A stretch of DNA of 64,000 nt from Wenyingzhuangia marina (GCF_900130035.1 NZ_FQXQ01000003.1:1-64000), one strand, 5' to 3'; positions 27,907 to 38,467 are shown, counted from the first letter of the stretch. Numbers and translations: made by a program. The notes: generated by a model not told the origin, from the sequence alone.

Positions 27907-28144
27907 ATCACTTGGTTTTTAGTGAAAATCTAATTTTTTTATCGTATAATCTATAACATCCATAAAATCAGGAGTGTTTTTTAGAGAATAACGAAAAACT
28001 TACCCTTACTTAATGAAATTGACCCACCTAAAAAGTCAATAAAATAAGGTACTTGCACATGTTAATTATTACCAAGTCTTTGTCGTTGTGTTTTGATGAG
28101 ATAAAGAGGTCTTAATTACATTTAACTTTTTAATAAAACTATTT

Positions 28145-31129
28145 ATGATGAATTTCTCTCGAGAAAAAAGGCATCCAGCCAGCTTAAAACAGCTACTTTT
28201 TATGTTGCTTTTGATATGTTTTTCTATAACATCTTTTAGTCAACAATTAAATGTATCTGGAACGGTTACAGATGCTACTGATGGTACTCCATTATTAGGA
28301 GTAAACATTATGATTAAAAACGCAAACTCTGGAACCACTACAGATTTTGATGGAAACTACAATATTAAAGTTAATAAAAACGATGTATTGGTGTTTTCCT
28401 ATTTAGGATATCAAGTAACAGAATCGGTCGTGCAAAATAATGTTTTAAGCATTCAGTTAAAGAAAGATACTCAAGCTTTAGATGAAGTGGTAATTATAGG
28501 ATACGGTAGTACTACTATAAAAGATGCTACAGGTTCTGTAACAGCAGTAACGTCTAAAGATTTTAACAAAGGAAATATTGTAACTCCAGAAAATATGCTA
28601 ACAGGTCGTGTGGCAGGTTTGTCTATTAATACAGGAGGAGAACCTGGTTCGGGTTCAACCATTAGAATTCGTGGAGGAGCATCTTTGGGAGCTTCTAATG
28701 ATCCTTTAATTGTAATTAATGGTATGCCAATAGATAACAATACTATTGGAGGTTCTAGGTCTATTTTAAGTACCATAAACCCAAATGATATCGATTCGTT
28801 TTCTGTGTTAAAAGATGCTTCTGCAACAGCCATTTATGGATCAAGAGCTTCAAACGGAGTTATTATCATTACTCTAAAAAAAGGAACAAGAACTTTTTCT
28901 GCCAATTTAGATATGAGCATGAGTGTGCACACACTAGCAAATAAGGTTGATGTTTTTAGTGCCGATGAGTTTAGAGAAATTGTAGCTCAACAAGACCCTA
29001 GTTTGTTAGCTTCTTTAGGAACTGCAAATACAGATTGGCAAGATGAAATTTACAGAACAAGTGTTTCTGCAAACACCAACTTATCGGTAAACGGAATGTT
29101 GTTTGATAGAATCCCTACTAGAGCTTCTTTAGGTAGAAGTTTACAAAACGGATTGATGTTAACTTCTGGTTACGAACGTAACACGGGGTCTGTAACTGTA
29201 AATCCAGATTTTTTTGACAGACATTTAAAAGTTAGTGTAAACGCAAACGTGTCTTTAGAAAAAAACAGATTCGCCTCTGGTCAACAAGGAAATGCATTAA
29301 CTTTTGACCCTACACAACCGGTATATGATGAGAACTCTCCCTTTGGTGGTTATTTCCAATATTATAATGATGATAATAATGGAGTAATTAATAGTAGTGA
29401 TTTGGTAGAAAGAGCTCCGTTAAACCCTGTAGCAGAATTACTACAAAGAAACAGTAGAAGTGAAGTAAAAAGATTATATGGTAATGTTAAATTAGACTAT
29501 AATTTTCATGCCATTCCAGAACTTTCAGCTGTTTTAAATTTAGGGTTAGATGTAAGTACTGCCGAAGGATTCACAAGAGTGTCTGATCAAAATCCTTTGT
29601 TTCAAGCAGACGGACGTATTGTTGGTTCATATTCAGAATATACAAATGATAAAAGCAATCATTTATTAGACGGTTACTTGTCTTATATAAAAGAATATGA
29701 TGAATTTAATTTTGAGGCTACAGCAGGATATTCTTATCAAAAATTCACCAGTGAAAGTTATGTAACTAATGAATTGCTAGATGATGGAGTAGACAGCGAG
29801 CCGGTAACAAGTGTTACACCAGATTTAGTATTGATTGGTTTTTTTGGAAGAACAAACCTTTCTTTTTACGATAAATATTTGTTTACACTTTCTTATCGTA
29901 GAGATGGAACCTCACGTTTTAGTAAAAACAATCGTTGGGGTAATTTTCCAGCAGCAGCTTTTGCATGGAAACTTAAAGAAGATTTGTTTCCAGAAGCAGA
30001 GACTTTATCAACTTTAAAATTAAGATTGGGTTGGGGTATTACAGGTCAACAAGACATAGGACAAGATAACTTAGATTTGTTTTTATCTAAATACACCAAA
30101 GGATTATCAACCTCTCAATATATATTTGGAAACAATGTAACTTCTATTGGAATTCCAAACTTTAGAAATGAAAATCTAAAATGGGAAGAAACTACAACCT
30201 ATAATGCTGGTTTTGATTATGGATTGTTAAACGACAGGTTTACAGGAGCTATAGAAGGTTTTTATAAGGAGTCTAAAGATTTGTTAGCCAATGCAGCTAT
30301 TTCTGATGGTTCTAACTTTAGTAATTCAGGATTTCAAAATATAGGGAATTTTACATCAAAAGGAATTGAGTTTTCTATAGGAGGAGATATTTTTAAGAAT
30401 AGAGATGGTTTTAATTGGTATGCAAACTTTAATACCACATTTATCAAAACTGAAATTAAAAATTTAGCTTTAGATCAAGATCAACTGGTTGGAAATACAG
30501 GAGCAGGTGCAGGTGATGGAGCTACGGTTCAGGTTCATAGAGTAGGATATACACCATTTTCATATTACGTATACAAGCAAATTTATGACACGAGTGGAAA
30601 CCCTATAGAAGGAGCTTATGCCGATTTGAATGGAGACAATATTATTAATGAATCAGATTTGTACATCCATCACAATGGTATGCCAACAGTAACCATGGGG
30701 TTTGCTTCTAATTTTAGTTATAAAAACATCGATTTATCTTTTAATTTAAGAGCAAGTTTAGGAAACTATAATTATAATGGAGCCAATGCAACCAGAGCAC
30801 AATACGGAGCATTAAGAAATAGTTCGGTAGTGTCAAACTTACCAACATCAGTATTAGATACAAACTTCCAATCTTCGGAAACAGTGTTGTTGTCAGATTA
30901 TTATATAGAAGATGCTTCTTTCTTAAAAATGGATAATTTGAGTTTAGGATATACGTTTAACAAAATTTTTAGTCAAAGTTCTTCGGTTCGTTTGTCTGCT
31001 AGTGTACAAAATGTATTTACTATTTCAGGATATTCAGGAGTAGATCCTGAAGTGTTTGGAAACGGTATAGATAATTCAATAACTCCTAGACCAAGAACAT
31101 TTTTAATAGGAGCTAACGTTAGATTTTAA
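28145..31129 (+). CDS. SusC-like TonB-dependent outer-membrane receptor
   Basis: The 994-residue protein has a signal peptide ending near FSITSFSQQ, a carboxypeptidase-like beta-sandwich domain (VSGTVTDATDGTPLLGVNIMIKN), a TonB-box-type stretch before the plug (TQALDEVVIIGYGS), the plug domain (IRIRGGASLGASNDPLIVINGMP) and the barrel with an aromatic C-terminus (FLIGANVRF). With SusD it imports oligosaccharides, here probably galactan fragments. ATGs at 28145 and 28148 are both possible starts. The 238-base gap before it must hold its promoter, though I see no clear consensus element. Confidence 0.95.
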   Translation: MMNFSREKRHPASLKQLLFMLLLICFSITSFSQQLNVSGTVTDATDGTPLLGVNIMIKNANSGTTTDFDGNYNIKVNKNDVLVFSYLGYQVTESVVQNNVLSIQLKKDTQALDEVVIIGYGSTTIKDATGSVTAVTSKDFNKGNIVTPENMLTGRVAGLSINTGGEPGSGSTIRIRGGASLGASNDPLIVINGMPIDNNTIGGSRSILSTINPNDIDSFSVLKDASATAIYGSRASNGVIIITLKKGTRTFSANLDMSMSVHTLANKVDVFSADEFREIVAQQDPSLLASLGTANTDWQDEIYRTSVSANTNLSVNGMLFDRIPTRASLGRSLQNGLMLTSGYERNTGSVTVNPDFFDRHLKVSVNANVSLEKNRFASGQQGNALTFDPTQPVYDENSPFGGYFQYYNDDNNGVINSSDLVERAPLNPVAELLQRNSRSEVKRLYGNVKLDYNFHAIPELSAVLNLGLDVSTAEGFTRVSDQNPLFQADGRIVGSYSEYTNDKSNHLLDGYLSYIKEYDEFNFEATAGYSYQKFTSESYVTNELLDDGVDSEPVTSVTPDLVLIGFFGRTNLSFYDKYLFTLSYRRDGTSRFSKNNRWGNFPAAAFAWKLKEDLFPEAETLSTLKLRLGWGITGQQDIGQDNLDLFLSKYTKGLSTSQYIFGNNVTSIGIPNFRNENLKWEETTTYNAGFDYGLLNDRFTGAIEGFYKESKDLLANAAISDGSNFSNSGFQNIGNFTSKGIEFSIGGDIFKNRDGFNWYANFNTTFIKTEIKNLALDQDQLVGNTGAGAGDGATVQVHRVGYTPFSYYVYKQIYDTSGNPIEGAYADLNGDNIINESDLYIHHNGMPTVTMGFASNFSYKNIDLSFNLRASLGNYNYNGANATRAQYGALRNSSVVSNLPTSVLDTNFQSSETVLLSDYYIEDASFLKMDNLSLGYTFNKIFSQSSSVRLSASVQNVFTISGYSGVDPEVFGNGIDNSITPRPRTFLIGANVRF

Positions 31130-31140
31130 AACATAACAGT

Positions 31141-32739
31141 ATGAAAAATAAATTAACACATAAAGTAATATACATATTAGGTACTGTATTAATTCTTGTA
31201 GGTTGTACAAACGATTTAGATATTGAGGTAAATGATCCTAATGCTTTTTTGGTCGATGATTTTTACGCTACCCCAGAATCTTATAAGCAAGGTTTGGCTG
31301 GAGTATATGGAAACTTGGCCTTAACAGGTGCAAATGGACCAGGAGATTCAAATATTTCAGGTTTAGATGCAGGTACAAGTCAATACGGTAGAGCATTTTG
31401 GAATTTACAAGAATTAACCACAGATGAGGTAAAATGGTCATGGGAAAATGATGGTGGTTTAAGAGGATTAAATAGAAATACATGGACAGCAGACAATGTT
31501 GTTATTAGAGGGTTTTACGGAAGATGTATGACTCAAGTAGCTTTTGTTAATGAATATTTAAGACAAACTACCAATGACAAATTAAACAGCAGAGGAGTAA
31601 GTGATAATACTCGTGCCGAAGTACAAACATTTAGAGCAGAAGCTCGTTTTTTGAGAGCTTTGGCTTACTATCATTTAATGGATTTGTTTGGTAAAGCAGG
31701 TTTTGTAACAGAAAATGACCCTGTAGGAGCGTACCAATCTCCACAATACAATCGTGCTGAATTGTTTGCCTTTGTGGAGTCTGAAATCAATACTATTTTA
31801 CCAGAATTAGCAGATCCTTTACAAAATGAATATGCAAGAGTAGACAAAGCTGCTGCTTGGATGTTGTTAGCTAAAATTTATTTAAATGCAGAGGTGTTTA
31901 TTGGAGAAAATAAGTACGATGAATGTTTAACTTATTGTAATAATATTATTGCATCAGGTTATATTTTATCACCTGTATATGCTAATAATTTTAATGCAGA
32001 CAACCATAGCAATTCTGCAAGAAACGAAATTATTTTCCCTATTGTTTCCGATGGAGTTGTGACTCAAAATTATGGACCTACTACGGTCATGGTCAATGCA
32101 CAAGTAGGATCTATAGAACAAAACGGAGCTGATTTTGGTGTAGCAGGATGGGCTGGTGGATTAAGAGTAACCAAACAATTCTCTGAAACCATGTTAAATG
32201 GTACTTATGATACCGATGATAGAAATACCATTTTAAGTGACGATAGAACTATTGAAATGACTGATATGTATGATTATGGAACAGGATATGTTACCGCAAA
32301 ATGGTCTAACAAAACATCTACAGGAGCTAATGGTTCTGCTACCGAAATAGTAGATACTGATTTTCCTATGTTTAGACTTGCTGATGTTTATTTAATGTAT
32401 GCAGAAGCTGTTGTTAGAGGAGGTTCAGGAGGAACATTATCTACCGCTAAAGATTATATCAATTTATTAAGATCAAGAGCTAACAATCCATTTATGGTTA
32501 CAGAAAACGATGTTGATTTAGACTTGATTTTAAATGAACGTATGGTTGAATTATATGGAGAAGCACATAGAAGACAAGACTTAATCCGTTTCGGAAAATA
32601 TACAGGAGGTTCTTATAACTGGTCTTGGAAAGGAAGTGTGGTAAGTGGAATTGCCATAGGTAATTTCCGTAAGGTTTTTCCATTACCAAAGGCGAGTGTA
32701 GCTGCCAATCCAAATCTTACACAAAACACAGGATATTAA
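31141..32739 (+). CDS. SusD/RagB-like surface glycan-binding lipoprotein
   Basis: A lipoprotein signal ends in ILVGCTND, placing Cys at the mature N-terminus. The 532 residues show SusD family features: FYATPESYKQGLAGVYGNL, RALAYYHLMDLFGKAGFV, AAWMLLAKIYLNAEVF (TPR-like helices), FPMFRLADVYLMYAEAVVRGG, and the closing ELYGEAHRRQDLIRFGKY. It caps the SusC barrel and captures the glycan at the cell surface. Eleven bases follow SusC. Confidence 0.95.
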   Translation: MKNKLTHKVIYILGTVLILVGCTNDLDIEVNDPNAFLVDDFYATPESYKQGLAGVYGNLALTGANGPGDSNISGLDAGTSQYGRAFWNLQELTTDEVKWSWENDGGLRGLNRNTWTADNVVIRGFYGRCMTQVAFVNEYLRQTTNDKLNSRGVSDNTRAEVQTFRAEARFLRALAYYHLMDLFGKAGFVTENDPVGAYQSPQYNRAELFAFVESEINTILPELADPLQNEYARVDKAAAWMLLAKIYLNAEVFIGENKYDECLTYCNNIIASGYILSPVYANNFNADNHSNSARNEIIFPIVSDGVVTQNYGPTTVMVNAQVGSIEQNGADFGVAGWAGGLRVTKQFSETMLNGTYDTDDRNTILSDDRTIEMTDMYDYGTGYVTAKWSNKTSTGANGSATEIVDTDFPMFRLADVYLMYAEAVVRGGSGGTLSTAKDYINLLRSRANNPFMVTENDVDLDLILNERMVELYGEAHRRQDLIRFGKYTGGSYNWSWKGSVVSGIAIGNFRKVFPLPKASVAANPNLTQNTGY

Positions 32740-32771
32740 AATAAAAAAGACAAACACTAAAAATATATACA

Positions 32772-33917
32772 ATGAAAAAATTAATCATCATATTTATAGC
32801 ATTTATTTCATTAGTAGGATTAAACGCTTGCTCAGACGACAGTTCACCTATTTTTGTAGCACAACCTAGTACAGAAGGAATTTCTTTTACAAGTTCGTTT
32901 GCAGCAAAATATTTATTGTCTAACGCAACCAAAGAAAATATTGCTGATAGAATTATTTGGAGTGCAGCAGATTTTGGAGTTTCAACAAATATTTCATACG
33001 AACTTTTAGCAGCTATTGATGTAGATGCCGATCCATATAAAATTATAGGAACCACTAGTGAAACCAATTACGGAATTACAGTAGATCAATTGTTGTCATT
33101 TGCAAAAGATTTAGGTTTAGATGATGATCCTACAACAACCAATACAGATGGAACACCAAATAATACAGGAGTGGTGTACCTTAAAGTAAAAGCAAGTATG
33201 GGGTCAACAGGAACAAATGAAGTGATGTCTGAGGTACAGCCTATTAATATTGAATGGATAGAAACAGTTGCTAATGATGGAGGGTGTCCTTCTCTTTATG
33301 CTGTTGGAGCAGGTTTAGATAATATTGGATGGAACTTTGTTCCTGCAGGAGAAATGGTGTGTGATGGTGATGTATTACAATTAAAAGCATCTTTTATTAA
33401 TGAAAACTTTAGATTTTTTCAAGAATCAGGAGACTGGGCTTCAGATTTAAAATATTCTTATTACGAAGGTGAAGGGTATACTATTGATGCCAATTTAGAA
33501 GATGCTCAAGATGATGCAAACTTTAAGTTTATAGGAACTCCAGGTATTTATACATTAACTATAGACAATGTTAATAAAACAATTGTGTTAACACCTTCTA
33601 ATTCTTTATGGACAGTTGGTGGAGCTGTTCCAGGAGGTTGGTCTTTTGATGCTGCAAATACAGTTGAGTTTATTGAATCTACTCCAGATGTTTGGTCTGC
33701 AAGTATTGCTTTGGCTAATGAAAAATTTAGATTTTTTACAGCTTTTGATGATTGGAACTCAGGTTTAAACTATTCTTATTATGCAGATCAAAACTTTACC
33801 ATTGATGCTGCTTTTGAAGACGAAGGTGAAGGAGATGGAAACTTTGTTTTTGTTGGAACTCCAGGAACCTATACGTTAACAGTAAATGCTGTTGATAAAA
33901 CCATTACTTTAGAATAA
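32772..33917 (+). CDS. SusE/SusF-like outer-membrane glycan-binding lipoprotein
   Basis: The 381-residue protein has a lipobox (LVGLNACSDD), an N-terminal SusE-type domain (about 25-165; LLSNATKENIADRIIWSAADFG) and two tandem domains of about 105 residues each. The repeats share ENFRFF / EKFRFF, DW-S-LKYSYY / DW-SGLNYSYY, then FIGTPGIYTLTID / FVGTPGTYTLTVN and a final KTIVL / KTITL. Such domains are starch- or glycan-binding modules in SusE/F proteins. It should sit on the cell surface and bind galactan; ligand specificity is inferred from neighbours. Confidence 0.85.
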   Translation: MKKLIIIFIAFISLVGLNACSDDSSPIFVAQPSTEGISFTSSFAAKYLLSNATKENIADRIIWSAADFGVSTNISYELLAAIDVDADPYKIIGTTSETNYGITVDQLLSFAKDLGLDDDPTTTNTDGTPNNTGVVYLKVKASMGSTGTNEVMSEVQPINIEWIETVANDGGCPSLYAVGAGLDNIGWNFVPAGEMVCDGDVLQLKASFINENFRFFQESGDWASDLKYSYYEGEGYTIDANLEDAQDDANFKFIGTPGIYTLTIDNVNKTIVLTPSNSLWTVGGAVPGGWSFDAANTVEFIESTPDVWSASIALANEKFRFFTAFDDWNSGLNYSYYADQNFTIDAAFEDEGEGDGNFVFVGTPGTYTLTVNAVDKTITLE

Positions 33918-33924
33918 TAGCCAA

Positions 33925-35091
33925 ATGAAAATATTTATGAAATTTTATTTTAGTACTTTTTTAATCTTAGCTTGTTTCCATTTAGGTTCTTGTCAAAGTT
34001 CAACTTCTATTGCAGAAGAGGAACAAGATAAAGAAGTAATTACTCCAGATACCGATGAAGCTGCTTTTTATTACGGAGCAGATTTATCGTATGTAAATGA
34101 AATGGAAGATTGTGGTGCTGTTTATAAAAATGATAGAGGAATTACTCAAGACCCTTTTAAAATTTTTAGCAATGCAGGAACCAATTTGGTACGTGTTCGT
34201 TTGTGGCACAATCCAACTTGGACTAATTATTCTAATTATGAAGATGTAAAAAAAACAATATCTAGAGCCAAAGAGTTAGGAATGAATGTGTTGTTAGATT
34301 TCCATTATTCAGATTCTTGGACAGATCCTGAAAAACAAAAAATTCCAGCTGCTTGGGAAATTCAAATGAATAACAAAGTAGCTTTAGGAAAGTTACTGTA
34401 TGATTATACTTATGAAACCTTAAATAATTTAGCAGCAGAAGAATTATTGCCAGAAATGGTACAGGTTGGTAATGAAACCAATCCTATGATTTTGCAAGGA
34501 GATGAGTTGGTTTGGCCTATAGATTGGGATCGTAATGCTTATTTAATTAATCAAGGAATAAAAGCTGTAAGAGATGTTTCGACAGTGCAGGATGCGAAGA
34601 TTGAAATAATGTTGCATATTGCTCAACCTGAAAATGGTTTGTGGTGGTTTAAAGAAGCAACAGCTAGCGGAATTACTGATTATGATTGGATTGGTTTGTC
34701 ATATTATCCAATTTGGTCAGAATATACTTTAGACAATGTGGAAACACCTTTAAAATCGTTGATAGATACTTATAAGAAAAAATTAATGATTGTAGAAACA
34801 GCATATCCTTTTAGCCTAAATAATAATGATGCCGCTAATAATATATTAGATGCTAATGCATTAATAAATGGCTATGCAGCAACACAACAAGGTCAATTAG
34901 ATTATTTAAATAAACTGAAAGAAGTTGTGGTAAAAGCCGGAGGATCTGGAGTTGTTTATTGGGAACCAGCATGGGTTTCTACAAATTGTAAAACGCAATG
35001 GGGTAGAGGTTCTCATTGGGACAATGCAACTTTATTTGATAATAATAACAAAGCAACTTTAGGAATGCAGTTTTACAACGGTTCTAAATAA
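33925..35091 (+). CDS. GH53 arabinogalactan endo-beta-1,4-galactanase
   Basis: The 388-residue protein has a lipobox (HLGSCQSS), so it is probably anchored in the outer membrane. The GH53 TIM barrel shows FYYGADLSYVNEME, VRVRLWHNPTW, LLDFHYSDSWTDPEKQKIPAAW, the acid/base E184 in VQVGNETNPMIL and the nucleophile E291 in MIVETAYPF, then GVVYWEPAWV. GH53 enzymes cut beta-1,4-galactan internally, as in pectic galactan or type I arabinogalactan. This gene fixes the likely substrate of the locus. Confidence 0.95.
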   Translation: MKIFMKFYFSTFLILACFHLGSCQSSTSIAEEEQDKEVITPDTDEAAFYYGADLSYVNEMEDCGAVYKNDRGITQDPFKIFSNAGTNLVRVRLWHNPTWTNYSNYEDVKKTISRAKELGMNVLLDFHYSDSWTDPEKQKIPAAWEIQMNNKVALGKLLYDYTYETLNNLAAEELLPEMVQVGNETNPMILQGDELVWPIDWDRNAYLINQGIKAVRDVSTVQDAKIEIMLHIAQPENGLWWFKEATASGITDYDWIGLSYYPIWSEYTLDNVETPLKSLIDTYKKKLMIVETAYPFSLNNNDAANNILDANALINGYAATQQGQLDYLNKLKEVVVKAGGSGVVYWEPAWVSTNCKTQWGRGSHWDNATLFDNNNKATLGMQFYNGSK

Positions 35092-35120
35092 TTACTAAAT
35101 ATAATAAAGAAGAATTAAGA

Positions 35121-37550
35121 ATGACAAAGTTTAAATCTTTCCTATTCACATTATTTCTTATTCTTTCACAAGTTTCTTTTTCCCAAGTTAGAACGGTTAA
35201 AGAGTTAGATATTAATTGGAAGTTTCAAAAAGGAGATGTTGAGAATGCTCAACAAGAATCATATAACGATTCAAAATGGGAAACCGTAACCGTTCCTCAC
35301 GATTGGGCAATTTATGGGCCTTTTGATAAAGAAGTTGATAAACAAACAGTAGCCATTGTACAAAATGGCGAAAAAGAAGCGACTGAAAAAACAGGAAGAA
35401 CAGGAGCTTTGCCACATGTTGGAACTGCTTGGTACAGAAATAAGTTTACTATTTCTGAAGCTGATTTAGCTAAAAAAACAATTCTTCTTTTTGAAGGTGC
35501 CATGAGTGAACCACAAGTGTATTTAAATGGAGAAAAAATTGGTGAATGGGCTTATGGTTATAGCTACTTTTATTTTGATATTTCTAAGTTTCTTAAAAAA
35601 GGAGAGAATACTTTAGCGGTAAAATTAAGTAATAAAGAGTTTGCTTCTCGTTGGTATCCTGGAGCTGGTTTGTACAGAAAAGTAAGTTTAATTACTAAAA
35701 ATAAAGAGAGTATTAACCAATGGGGAACATACATTACCACTCCAAAGGTTAGCAAAGAAGAAGCTAAGGTAAATATAAAAACAAAAGTATCTGTTACAAA
35801 CGGGGCTTTGGTTACAACTATTTTAGATGCTGATGGTAAAGAGATTTCATCAAACAAAACAACCTTGGAGTTTGGAAATGAATTTGATCAAAATATAAAA
35901 GTTGACAATCCAAATTTATGGAGTCCAGAGCATCCTTATTTGTACAAAGCAGTTACCAAGTTGTATGTAAATAATGAGTTGAAAGATGAGATAACTACTC
36001 GTTTTGGAATTAGAGAAATTAAATACGAAGCCAATAAAGGATTTAGTTTAAACGGAAAAGTGACTAAGTTTAAAGGAGTTTGTCTACATCATGATTTAGG
36101 ACCTATTGGAACAGCTATTAATAAAGCAGCGTTAAGACGTCAGTTAACTATTTTAAAAGAAATGGGCTGTAATGCCATTCGTAGTTCTCACAACATGCCG
36201 TCTTTTGAACAATTGGAGTTGTGTGATGAAATGGGATTTTTATTTTTAGCAGAAAGTTTTGATGAATGGGCTAAAGCAAAGGTAAAAAATGGTTATCACC
36301 GATTTTTTGATGAATATGCAGAAAAAGATATTGTAAACTTGGTTGCAGCTACTAAAAATCACCCAAGTATTGTCATGTGGAGTTCAGGAAATGAAGTACC
36401 AGATCAGCATGGAGAAGCAGGAGTGAAACGTGCAAAATGGTTACAAAAAATTTTTCATAGAGAAGACCCAACAAGACCTGTAACAGTAGGAATGGATCAG
36501 GTGAATTCTGTAATGAAATCTGGTTTTGGAGCGTTGTTAGATATACCAGGATTGAACTACAGAGTTCATTTATACGAAGAAGCAAATAAGAGATTCCCAC
36601 AAGGATTTATTTTAGGATCAGAAACAGCATCAACTGTTAGTTCTAGAGGAATTTATAAGTTTCCTGTAAAGCAAGGAAAAAATGTTCAGTATGATGATTT
36701 TCAATCTTCTTCTTATGATTTAGAAGCTTGTAGTTGGTCTAATGTTCCTGATGAAGATTTTGTATTACAAGATGATAAAGACTGGGTAATTGGAGAGTTT
36801 GTTTGGACAGGTTTTGATTATTTAGGAGAACCAACTCCGTATGATACCAGTTGGCCATCACGTAGTTCTTATTTTGGAATTAATGATTTGGCAGGATTAC
36901 CAAAAGATAGATATTACTTATATAGAAGTCGTTGGAATAAAGATGCTGAAACATTACATATTTTACCTCATTGGAATTGGGAAGGTAGAGAAGGAGAAGT
37001 AACACCAGTTTTTGTATATACAAATTACGATAGTGCTGAACTTTTTATCAATGGAAAAAGTATGGGCGTTCAGAAAAAAAATAAGAATACTCCGCAAAAT
37101 AGATATCGTCTGATGTGGATGGATGTTAAGTACGAACCAGGAATCGTAAAGGTTGTTGCATTTGATAAAGATGGAAAAGCAGTAGCTCAAAAGGAAATTA
37201 AAACTGCAGGAAAACCATATAAATTAGTTTTGAATCCTGATAGAAAAACCATTAAAGCCAATGGAAAAGACTTGTCTTTTGTTACAGTTTCTGTGGTTGA
37301 TAAAAATGGAATTCCTTGTCCAACAGTCACTCATCAATTAAAGTTTAAAGTAACAGGAAAAGGAACTTACAGAGCGGCTTGTAATGGAGATGCTACTTCT
37401 TTAGAGCAATTTCACTTACCAACCATGAAATTATTTGGTGGAAAATTAGTCGTGTTGGTACAATCTGAAAAAGAAGCTGGAAATATAGAATTAACAGTAA
37501 CAGGAAAAGGGTTAAAAACTGGGAAAGTAAGTTTACGTTCAGAAGAGTAA
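35121..37550 (+). CDS. GH2 beta-galactosidase
   Basis: The 809-residue protein has a signal peptide ending at VSFSQ, the GH2 sugar-binding domain (VTVPHDWAIYGPF, GTAWYRNKF), an immunoglobulin-like domain and the catalytic barrel with acid/base E425 in WSSGNEVPDQHG and nucleophile E501 in ILGSETAS. C-terminal Ig-like parts follow (about 620-805). With GH53 upstream it most likely removes galactose from galacto-oligosaccharides; other GH2 activities cannot be excluded from sequence. Last gene of the locus, before a strong two-way terminator. Confidence 0.93.
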   Translation: MTKFKSFLFTLFLILSQVSFSQVRTVKELDINWKFQKGDVENAQQESYNDSKWETVTVPHDWAIYGPFDKEVDKQTVAIVQNGEKEATEKTGRTGALPHVGTAWYRNKFTISEADLAKKTILLFEGAMSEPQVYLNGEKIGEWAYGYSYFYFDISKFLKKGENTLAVKLSNKEFASRWYPGAGLYRKVSLITKNKESINQWGTYITTPKVSKEEAKVNIKTKVSVTNGALVTTILDADGKEISSNKTTLEFGNEFDQNIKVDNPNLWSPEHPYLYKAVTKLYVNNELKDEITTRFGIREIKYEANKGFSLNGKVTKFKGVCLHHDLGPIGTAINKAALRRQLTILKEMGCNAIRSSHNMPSFEQLELCDEMGFLFLAESFDEWAKAKVKNGYHRFFDEYAEKDIVNLVAATKNHPSIVMWSSGNEVPDQHGEAGVKRAKWLQKIFHREDPTRPVTVGMDQVNSVMKSGFGALLDIPGLNYRVHLYEEANKRFPQGFILGSETASTVSSRGIYKFPVKQGKNVQYDDFQSSSYDLEACSWSNVPDEDFVLQDDKDWVIGEFVWTGFDYLGEPTPYDTSWPSRSSYFGINDLAGLPKDRYYLYRSRWNKDAETLHILPHWNWEGREGEVTPVFVYTNYDSAELFINGKSMGVQKKNKNTPQNRYRLMWMDVKYEPGIVKVVAFDKDGKAVAQKEIKTAGKPYKLVLNPDRKTIKANGKDLSFVTVSVVDKNGIPCPTVTHQLKFKVTGKGTYRAACNGDATSLEQFHLPTMKLFGGKLVVLVQSEKEAGNIELTVTGKGLKTGKVSLRSEE

Positions 37551-37568
37551 AAAACTTATATATAAAAT

Positions 37569-37603
37569 AAAAACCCCATTCTACAAAGTAGAATGGGGTT
37601 TTT
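37569..37603 (+). terminator. Bidirectional terminator between GH2 and ygiD
   Basis: A perfect 16-bp stem (37569-37584 with 37588-37603, core ACCCCATTCTAC) and AAA loop, with A/T runs on both sides, serves convergent genes. Confidence 0.9.
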
Positions 37604-37606
37604 ATT

Positions 37607-38434
37607 TTAAGCTATTTTAATGGAAGTCATAGAAAGAGAACCCCCAACATATTGATCGTTAAAAATTGAAATTTCTTCATTTTTGTCTTTTAAAGCTAAA
37701 GTATAAATTAAAGGCAAATAATGCTCTGGTGTAGGGATGGACATATTAAAAGCGCTTCCTTGTTTGTTAAAATGGATGAGGTCTTTATGATTGTCATTCA
37801 AAATAAAATCTTTCATTTTTTCGTTGGCTTCAATCGCCCAATCAAATCCATACGATCCTGTATTCATTTTATCCCAAGCAATTCTCCTTAGGTTGTGCAC
37901 CATATTTCCGCTTCCTACGATCAGTACTCCTTTGTGTCTAAGTTGTTGAATTTCTTTGGCCAACTCATAGTGATATTGAGCGGGTTTAGAATAATCAATG
38001 CTCATTTGAATGACAGGAATATCGGCTTTTGGATATAAGTGTTTGATAACACTCCAGGCTCCATGATCTAGTCCCCATTTTTCATCTAAACCAACTTCTG
38101 TTTGGGTGACTAATTTTTTGGTTTCCACAGCCAATTCAGGACTACCTGGAGCTGGATATTGCACATCAAATAAAGCTTTTGGAAATCCACCAAAATCATG
38201 AATTGTTGGAGGATGTTGCATTGCTGTTACAAAAGTTCCTTTGGTTTCCCAATGGGCAGAAATACATAAAATAGCATTGGGTGTAGGCAATTCTTTACCT
38301 AATTTTCTAAAAGAGGCTACAAACTCATTTTCTTCAATAGCATTCATTGGACTTCCATGTCCTAAAAAAAGTACAGGCATTTTAGATGTGTTGCTTAAAG
38401 AAGAGGTGATGTTTTGTAAATGATGTAGACTCAT
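37607..38434 (-). CDS. ygiD: 4,5-DOPA dioxygenase extradiol (YgiD family)
   Basis: Class III extradiol ring-cleavage dioxygenase of 275 residues. Visible: VLFLGHGSPMNAI (metal His), AILCISAHWETKGTFVTA, HDFGGFPKALFDVQYPAPGSPELA, DHGAWSVIKHLYP, and IVGSGNMVHNLRR. The Escherichia coli homologue cleaves DOPA in vitro; the natural substrate is open. Start may be at 38434 or at the ATG 18 codons later (38380), closer to the conserved PVLFLGHG. Confidence 0.9.
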   Translation of the reverse strand: MSLHHLQNITSSLSNTSKMPVLFLGHGSPMNAIEENEFVASFRKLGKELPTPNAILCISAHWETKGTFVTAMQHPPTIHDFGGFPKALFDVQYPAPGSPELAVETKKLVTQTEVGLDEKWGLDHGAWSVIKHLYPKADIPVIQMSIDYSKPAQYHYELAKEIQQLRHKGVLIVGSGNMVHNLRRIAWDKMNTGSYGFDWAIEANEKMKDFILNDNHKDLIHFNKQGSAFNMSIPTPEHYLPLIYTLALKDKNEEISIFNDQYVGGSLSMTSIKIA

Positions 38435-38467
38435 AAAATTTTATTTTTACGTACTCAGTCGTAATTT

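Noticed and set aside
27907-28144. HTCS binding site between regulator and SusC
   Set aside because: I looked for direct or inverted repeats and found none that stands out from the A/T-rich background.
28471-28833. 120-codon antisense frame inside the SusC-like gene
   Set aside because: It mirrors conserved plug codons of the receptor and resembles no protein.
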